Assembly (NCBI GenBank): GCA_041395505.1
Contig: JAWLAG010000002.1
Coordinates: 811,001 to 875,000 of the forward strand
Reading direction: 5' to 3'
Source: Steroidobacteraceae bacterium
GTDB taxonomy: Bacteria; Pseudomonadota; Gammaproteobacteria; Steroidobacterales; Steroidobacteraceae
Length of the DNA: 64,000 nucleotides
Below the pieces are notes generated by a model, which ran no database searches, was not told the DNA's origin, and saw only the letters and a list, made by a program, of their open reading frames with translations. This document shows positions 61,083 through 64,000 of this stretch, piece after piece. Every line of letters begins with the position of its first letter. Within the stretch, counting starts at the first letter, position 1. The position numbers and the translations under genes were made by a program.

Positions 61083-61169
61083 GCATAACGCTGCAGCTCA
61101 GCGGCGGTGCGTTGCCGCACCTGGAGTGGCACCTTATCCATGACCGTCCGCTGCAACTGCTTGTTAGGC
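61083..61169 (-). other. attC recombination site 1
   Basis: 87 bp. Outer boxes GCATAAC (61083-61089) and GTTAGGC (61163-61169). Inner boxes GCAGCTCAGCGG and CCGCTGCAACTGC pair with one unpaired G, the extrahelical base that integrases use to pick the bottom strand. The stop codon of the next gene (TAA, 61164-61166) lies inside the core, as is usual for cassettes. Confidence 0.85.
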
Positions 61170-61829
61170 ACCATGATGCGTTCGACTTTTTTTAAGGGTG
61201 AATACGCTGGTTACCAGCATGATCAACCCTGGCAGCGCGGCCCAAAGGGCCAGGCCCCGCCAGACGACTAAGAGGCCTAGATCGTTGCATTCGGGACCCT
61301 TGCACGCGACGAAGTCCCACGATAGCCATTGAAGCAATGGGAATGCGAGCAAGCAACCACCGGCAATAGCCGTGCGTTTCGGAAAGCGCCTAGCGACGGC
61401 CCATCCAAGTACCGCTAGAACTATCGCAGCAGCGACAACGCCACCAAGACCAAGGGAATCGGCAACCAGCAGAACCGGGACCAATTGAATAGCGGCGACG
61501 CTTTCCGGGCTCACACTCGTGAGGATCAGCACGGCAGCCGAAAGAAACACGATTGCCAAGAGCCGGCGTCCGAGGGATACGCGAGCGCTCGAGATCGCCG
61601 TGACCAACATTGGCTTAATGCCCGCCGTTAGTCTGCGCCCTTGGTTCCCCTTCGCCGCAGCGAATAGTACGCCGGTCAAAACCAGCAGGGCGCCAATCGA
61701 CAAGGCGATCTTTTACAACACCATCTCTGAGACCGGGATCGCGTCCTCCCAACCTGCGAGCCCCGCTATCCCAAGTAGAATAGCCGGCGCCACCGCTATA
61801 GAAAGACCGACGCTGACGAACCGGTTCAT
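61164..61829 (-). pseudogene. Membrane-protein cassette gene split by an in-frame stop
   Basis: From ATG 61829 the frame reads MNRFVSVGLSIAVAPAILLG and on to EMVL, meets a TAA at codon 39 (61713-61715), then continues open in the same frame for 182 codons with five hydrophobic helices (LSIGALLVLTGVLFAAAKG...LIMLVTSVFTLKKS). A first helix before the stop and five after look like one six-helix protein of 221 residues. A TTG at 61703 could restart translation. The whole unit fills the space between two attC sites. Family unknown. Confidence 0.65.
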
Positions 61830-61832
61830 TGC

Positions 61833-61962
61833 GCCGAACGCCCGCGATCAGCGGCGGCGCACAGTCGGCACGCTGCTTGCCCACGGAGATCTGTCAATAT
61901 CCCTGACCGATCTTGCAGGCGGCGTGACGACGCGCGACGACCGATGCATCGCATAGTTAAGC
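61833..61962 (-). other. attC recombination site 2
   Basis: 130 bp. Outer boxes GCCGAAC (61833-61839, one mismatch to RYYYAAC) and GTTAAGC (61956-61962). Inner arms GCGATCAGCGGCGGCGC and the complement of GCGCGACGACCGATGCATCGC pair with small bulges. The antitoxin stop (TAA, 61957-61959) is within the core. Confidence 0.75.
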
Positions 61963-62217
61963 CGCGGACTGCTCTTCCGACTCCCAGCCGGGGAAGACCA
62001 GAACGGCCGGGTGGCACTTCAATGCGCGAGCCAGAACTTTGGCCCTCTCGACGCCAAGGCGAACGCGACCGTTCTCAATCGCCGAGATAGTGGTCTGGGG
62101 AATCCCGGTGAGCTTGGCGAGCTGGTTCTGGCTGAGTTCCTGCAACTCGCGAACGATGCGCACGGAGTCGCCAACGGAAACTTTCACACGACGCTTGGCG
62201 GATCGGAATTCACTCAT
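61957..62217 (-). CDS. XRE-type antitoxin (HTH)
   Basis: An 86-residue protein whose centre is an XRE helix-turn-helix: DSVRIVRELQELSQNQLAKLTGIPQTTISAIENGRVRLGVERAKVLARALKCHPAVLVFPGWE. It lies 2 bp downstream of a RelE-like toxin gene, a toxin-first order shared with HigBA systems. It should bind the toxin and repress the cassette's own promoter. Confidence 0.88.
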   Translation of the reverse strand: MSEFRSAKRRVKVSVGDSVRIVRELQELSQNQLAKLTGIPQTTISAIENGRVRLGVERAKVLARALKCHPAVLVFPGWESEEQSAA

Positions 62218-62219
62218 GC

Positions 62220-62501
62220 TCAGCGCCTCCGATAATCATGTGGGGTTACTTCAACCACCTGGAACAACAGCTGTGATGCAACCACGCGAAAAATAATGCG
62301 GTACTGCAAGTTCAGTCGGGAGGAGCGGTGACCTTGCCATTTGCCCGAAAGAGCCTCGTCCCGGAACCCGCGAATCGCTCTCAGACCCAGTGGACCGGAA
62401 ATCCTCGCGATGTCCTTCCACTTCTCGTAACGCTTCTGAATCTCGAGTGGAGCAGAGTCTAGCGGCTGCCCGGTGTGTGGATGCTCGACGATCTGCCACA
62501 T
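62220..62501 (-). CDS. RelE/HigB-like toxin
   Basis: A 93-residue RelE-superfamily toxin: PLEIQKRYEKWKDIARISGPLGLRAIRGFRDEALSGKWQGHRSSRLNLQYRIIFRV ends in VVEVTPHDYRRR. The R-S-S-R-L-N-x-x-Y-R-I-I-F core is typical for ribosome-dependent mRNA interferases. Encoded with the XRE antitoxin in one cassette between two attC sites. Such pairs stabilise large integron arrays. Confidence 0.88.
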   Translation of the reverse strand: MWQIVEHPHTGQPLDSAPLEIQKRYEKWKDIARISGPLGLRAIRGFRDEALSGKWQGHRSSRLNLQYRIIFRVVASQLLFQVVEVTPHDYRRR

Positions 62502-62552
62502 GCCGAGGTGTACCTAGACCATAAATGGTCTGTCAACGTCCTCCAAACAGCG

Positions 62553-62682
62553 GCCTAACGCCCGAGCTCAGCGACCGCCACGATGGCGGTCGCAGCGCGC
62601 GGACTGCGCGAAAATACTCCGGGCGCGCAGGACGCGCGCCCGCGCAAAGGGTGATGCGGTTCGCTGCAACGCGTAGTAAGGC
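62553..62682 (-). other. attC recombination site 3
   Basis: 130 bp. Outer boxes GCCTAAC (62553-62559) and GTAAGGC (62676-62682, one mismatch). Inner arms GAGCTCAGCGACCGC and the complement of GCGGTTCGCTGCAACGC pair with bulged bases. A secondary stem (GACCGCC...GGCGGTC) lies inside. Ends 11 bp before the GFA stop. Confidence 0.82.
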
Positions 62683-62693
62683 CGCACGTGCAC

Positions 62694-63083
62694 CTACGCC
62701 CAGTAGTCGCCGACGCATCGACCGTCGCGCGGTAGGTCTTCAAAGGTATTGAGGCCATCAAAGTGATCGATCGGAATCTTCGCTACTACTTCGGGTTCAG
62801 CCAAGCGAACATTAACCGCCATGCGCCTGCGGCCATCTGGCTCAAGCCTCAGTCCCCGCCAGTGAGTAACACATCCGCAGACGGGACAGAAATGAAACTG
62901 CAGCGCTTTGCCCCTGACATAGTAGTTTGTGGGCCCAGAAACTCTAACCCCTTCACCCTCAAAGTCATATATCCATAGCACGCCGTAGCGGCGACAGACA
63001 GTGCAGTTACAGGTGGTCGCGCCATCGGGATGACCGTCAAATTGCCACTCTACTCCACCGCAGTGGCAGGACCCCTCAATCAT
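62694..63083 (-). CDS. GFA-family (glutathione-dependent formaldehyde-activating-like) protein
   Basis: A 129-residue GFA/CENP-V domain: MIEGSCHCGGVEWQF, CNCTVCRRYGVLWIYDF and FHFCPVCGCVTHWRG give the zinc cysteines. GFA was described as speeding formaldehyde-glutathione adduct formation, though most relatives are untested. It is the only gene of its cassette, between attC sites 3 and 4. Confidence 0.92.
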   Translation of the reverse strand: MIEGSCHCGGVEWQFDGHPDGATTCNCTVCRRYGVLWIYDFEGEGVRVSGPTNYYVRGKALQFHFCPVCGCVTHWRGLRLEPDGRRRMAVNVRLAEPEVVAKIPIDHFDGLNTFEDLPRDGRCVGDYWA

Positions 63084-63154
63084 CGGTCTATACCTCCGCC
63101 ACAGTAGTTATCTCGACGGAATCGCGCGGGCGCCAGAAAATGGGCATTCGTGCG

Positions 63155-63242
63155 GCCTAACGCCTGCGATGAGCGGCGCGGGCAACGCATATCAGGATTG
63201 GCACTTTATGGATCACGCGTCCGCTCAATCGTGTTGTTAGGC
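63155..63242 (-). other. attC recombination site 4
   Basis: 88 bp and the best of the set. Outer boxes GCCTAAC (63155-63161) and GTTAGGC (63236-63242) are perfectly complementary. Inner arms CGATGAGCGGCGCG and the complement of CGCGTCCGCTCAATCG pair with two extrahelical bases. The HigA stop (63237-63239) is inside the core. Confidence 0.92.
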
Positions 63243-63530
63243 CGCACCCACATTCAATGTTTGGACGCCCTTCAGATTCACGCGCTTTTTGGCCTGCCAC
63301 AAGTCGTGGTTATGCTGCATGGCGAGCCAGCTCTCTGGTGTGCGGCCAATGCACTTCGATAGCCGCAATGCCATCTCAGGACTGATGCCACTCTTACATG
63401 TCAGAATCCGATTAAGCGTCGATGCGGACACGCCAAGCATTGCGGCCAATTGCCGTCCGGTAATGCCATTGGGCTCCAAATAGACTTCGGAAATGAACTC
63501 GCCCGGATGCGGGGGATTGTGCATGGCCAT
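63237..63530 (-). CDS. higA: HigA-type antitoxin
   Basis: A 97-residue HigA antitoxin: MHNPPHPGEFISEVYLEPNGITGRQLAAMLGVSASTLNRILTCKSGISPEMALRLSKCIGRTPESWLAMQHNHDLWQAKKR is almost the family consensus. Its ATG overlaps the toxin stop (TAATG), so translation is coupled. It binds HigB and represses the operon. Confidence 0.94.
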   Translation of the reverse strand: MAMHNPPHPGEFISEVYLEPNGITGRQLAAMLGVSASTLNRILTCKSGISPEMALRLSKCIGRTPESWLAMQHNHDLWQAKKRVNLKGVQTLNVGAA

Positions 63531-63808
63531 TAGTGGTAGTCCTCGTAGTCCAATACATGGGCGTGCCCTTCTCGAAATTTGAAAGTGACACGCCAGTTGC
63601 CGTTCACCCAAACCGACCACCGACCCTTGGCCTGACCCTTCAGGGGGTGCAGATTGAAACCCGGAACATCCATATCGTCGATGGTCTGCGCCGTATCCAG
63701 CGCTACTAACAACATTCGCAAGCGCTTCGCGTGCTTCGGTTGAATCCCAGCAGAACTTCCGGTCTCGTGGAAACGGCGCAAGCCCTTGTGCCGGAAGGAC
63801 TGGATCAT
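63530..63808 (-). CDS. higB: HigB-type toxin
   Basis: A 92-residue RelE-fold HigB toxin: MIQSFRHKGLRRFHETGSSAGIQPKHAKRLRMLLVALDTAQTIDDMDVPGFNLHPLKGQAKGRWSVWVNGNWRVTFKF, ending HAHVLDYEDYH. The LHPLKG-x-x-KGRWSV-x-VNGNWRVTF core is that of GraT/HigB mRNA interferases. With HigA it fills one cassette between attC sites 4 and 5. Confidence 0.94.
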   Translation of the reverse strand: MIQSFRHKGLRRFHETGSSAGIQPKHAKRLRMLLVALDTAQTIDDMDVPGFNLHPLKGQAKGRWSVWVNGNWRVTFKFREGHAHVLDYEDYH

Positions 63809-63848
63809 CGCCAGAGTATACCGCGTTGCGCGACGCGCAACAAGTGCG

Positions 63849-63934
63849 GCCTAACGACCTAGTTTAGCGGCCGCGCGCTGAGGCCACATAATGAGCAGGT
63901 TATCGTTCACGGCCGCTCCAACGACGGGTTATGC
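63849..63934 (-). other. attC recombination site 5
   Basis: 86 bp. Outer boxes GCCTAAC (63849-63855) and GTTATGC (63928-63934). Inner arms TAGTTTAGCGGCCG and the complement of CGGCCGCTCCAACG pair strongly. It sits 3 bp after the stop of the next toxin gene. Confidence 0.85.
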
Positions 63935-63937
63935 GGC

Positions 63938-64000
63938 TCATCGGTAAACCTCTCGGCGGTGCCCGATCTTGTAGATCGTCACTGTGCTGGCGGATTCGTC
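63938..64000 (-). CDS. RelE/ParE-type toxin, C-terminal end only
   Basis: The last 20 codons of a gene entering from the right edge read DESASTVTIYKIGHRREVYR and stop at 63938. IxKIGHRREVYR is the characteristic C-terminal strand of RelE/RelE-like toxins. It would be the third toxin-antitoxin unit in consecutive cassettes; its antitoxin should lie upstream, beyond the window. Confidence 0.75.
   Translation of the reverse strand, partial: DESASTVTIYKIGHRREVYR

Noticed and set aside
1..64000. CRISPR arrays, insertion sequences, prophage or conjugative genes
   Set aside because: No regular short repeats, transposase, phage structural or relaxase proteins were found in any frame; the only recombination sites are attC sites.

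Overview
The window is a GC-rich bacterial chromosome segment, densely coded and without rRNA, tRNA, CRISPR, transposase or phage genes. The mix of a TonB-dependent outer-membrane receptor, Tat-exported oxidoreductase, GT-B glycosyltransferase, beta-carbonic anhydrase and many acyl-CoA enzymes fits a Gram-negative proteobacterium, probably a gammaproteobacterium of the Steroidobacter/Nevskia kind. That placement is inference from gene content, not from a marker gene.

Region 1 (1-19.5 kb) is ordinary chromosome. It holds an MBL-fold RNA-processing nuclease cut by the window edge, an M20 amidohydrolase, a glycosyltransferase, carbonic anhydrase, VOC and GNAT proteins, a secreted serine hydrolase, a HIT protein and sulfatase, several small membrane proteins, two proteins sharing an unnamed HxxHL/YHET domain (one fused to a methyltransferase), and a NarL-type two-component system.

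Region 2 (19.5-44.9 kb) looks like one catabolic locus. A MarR regulator heads a forward operon (RutA-like flavin monooxygenase, Tat lipoprotein and GMC oxidoreductase with a likely Fe-S loop, thiolase). A reverse pair (F420/luciferase-like enzyme, fused hydroxyacyl-CoA dehydrogenase/enoyl-CoA hydratase) diverges from a TonB receptor. A second reverse operon (mutase large subunit, B12 subunit, acyl-CoA ligase, MeaB GTPase, acyl-CoA dehydrogenase, acyl-CoA ligase) diverges from a forward operon (unknown Cys-rich protein, hydantoinase/acetone-carboxylase-type A and B subunits, double VOC protein). A near-identical 16-bp AT-rich element, TTWTAWNNTTAAAGYA, lies in front of the MarR gene and in both divergent intergenic gaps, so the locus is probably one MarR regulon. 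Its B12 mutase has an active-site residue set unlike the characterised methylmalonyl-, isobutyryl- and 2-hydroxyisobutyryl-CoA mutases. The substrate is unknown; a branched or carbonyl-containing acid needing uptake, oxidation, CoA activation, skeleton rearrangement and perhaps carboxylation fits the parts list.

Region 3 (45.4-64 kb) changes character. Some 34 mostly small genes all lie on the minus strand: VOC, cupin, GFA, GNAT, DUF1801, DUF1697, DUF486, DUF1272, YCII, RidA, a class A beta-lactamase interrupted by a frameshift, and a gene with both diagnostic motifs of halohydrin dehalogenases. From about 61 kb to the right edge, five clear attC recombination sites separate single-gene or toxin-antitoxin cassettes, several with the stop codon inside the attC core. 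This is the distal part of an integron cassette array whose integrase should lie to the right of the window. Leftward the attC sites fade (weak candidates at 60.3 and 59.0 kb), so the rest may be an older, decayed part of the array or simply a gene-gain hotspot.
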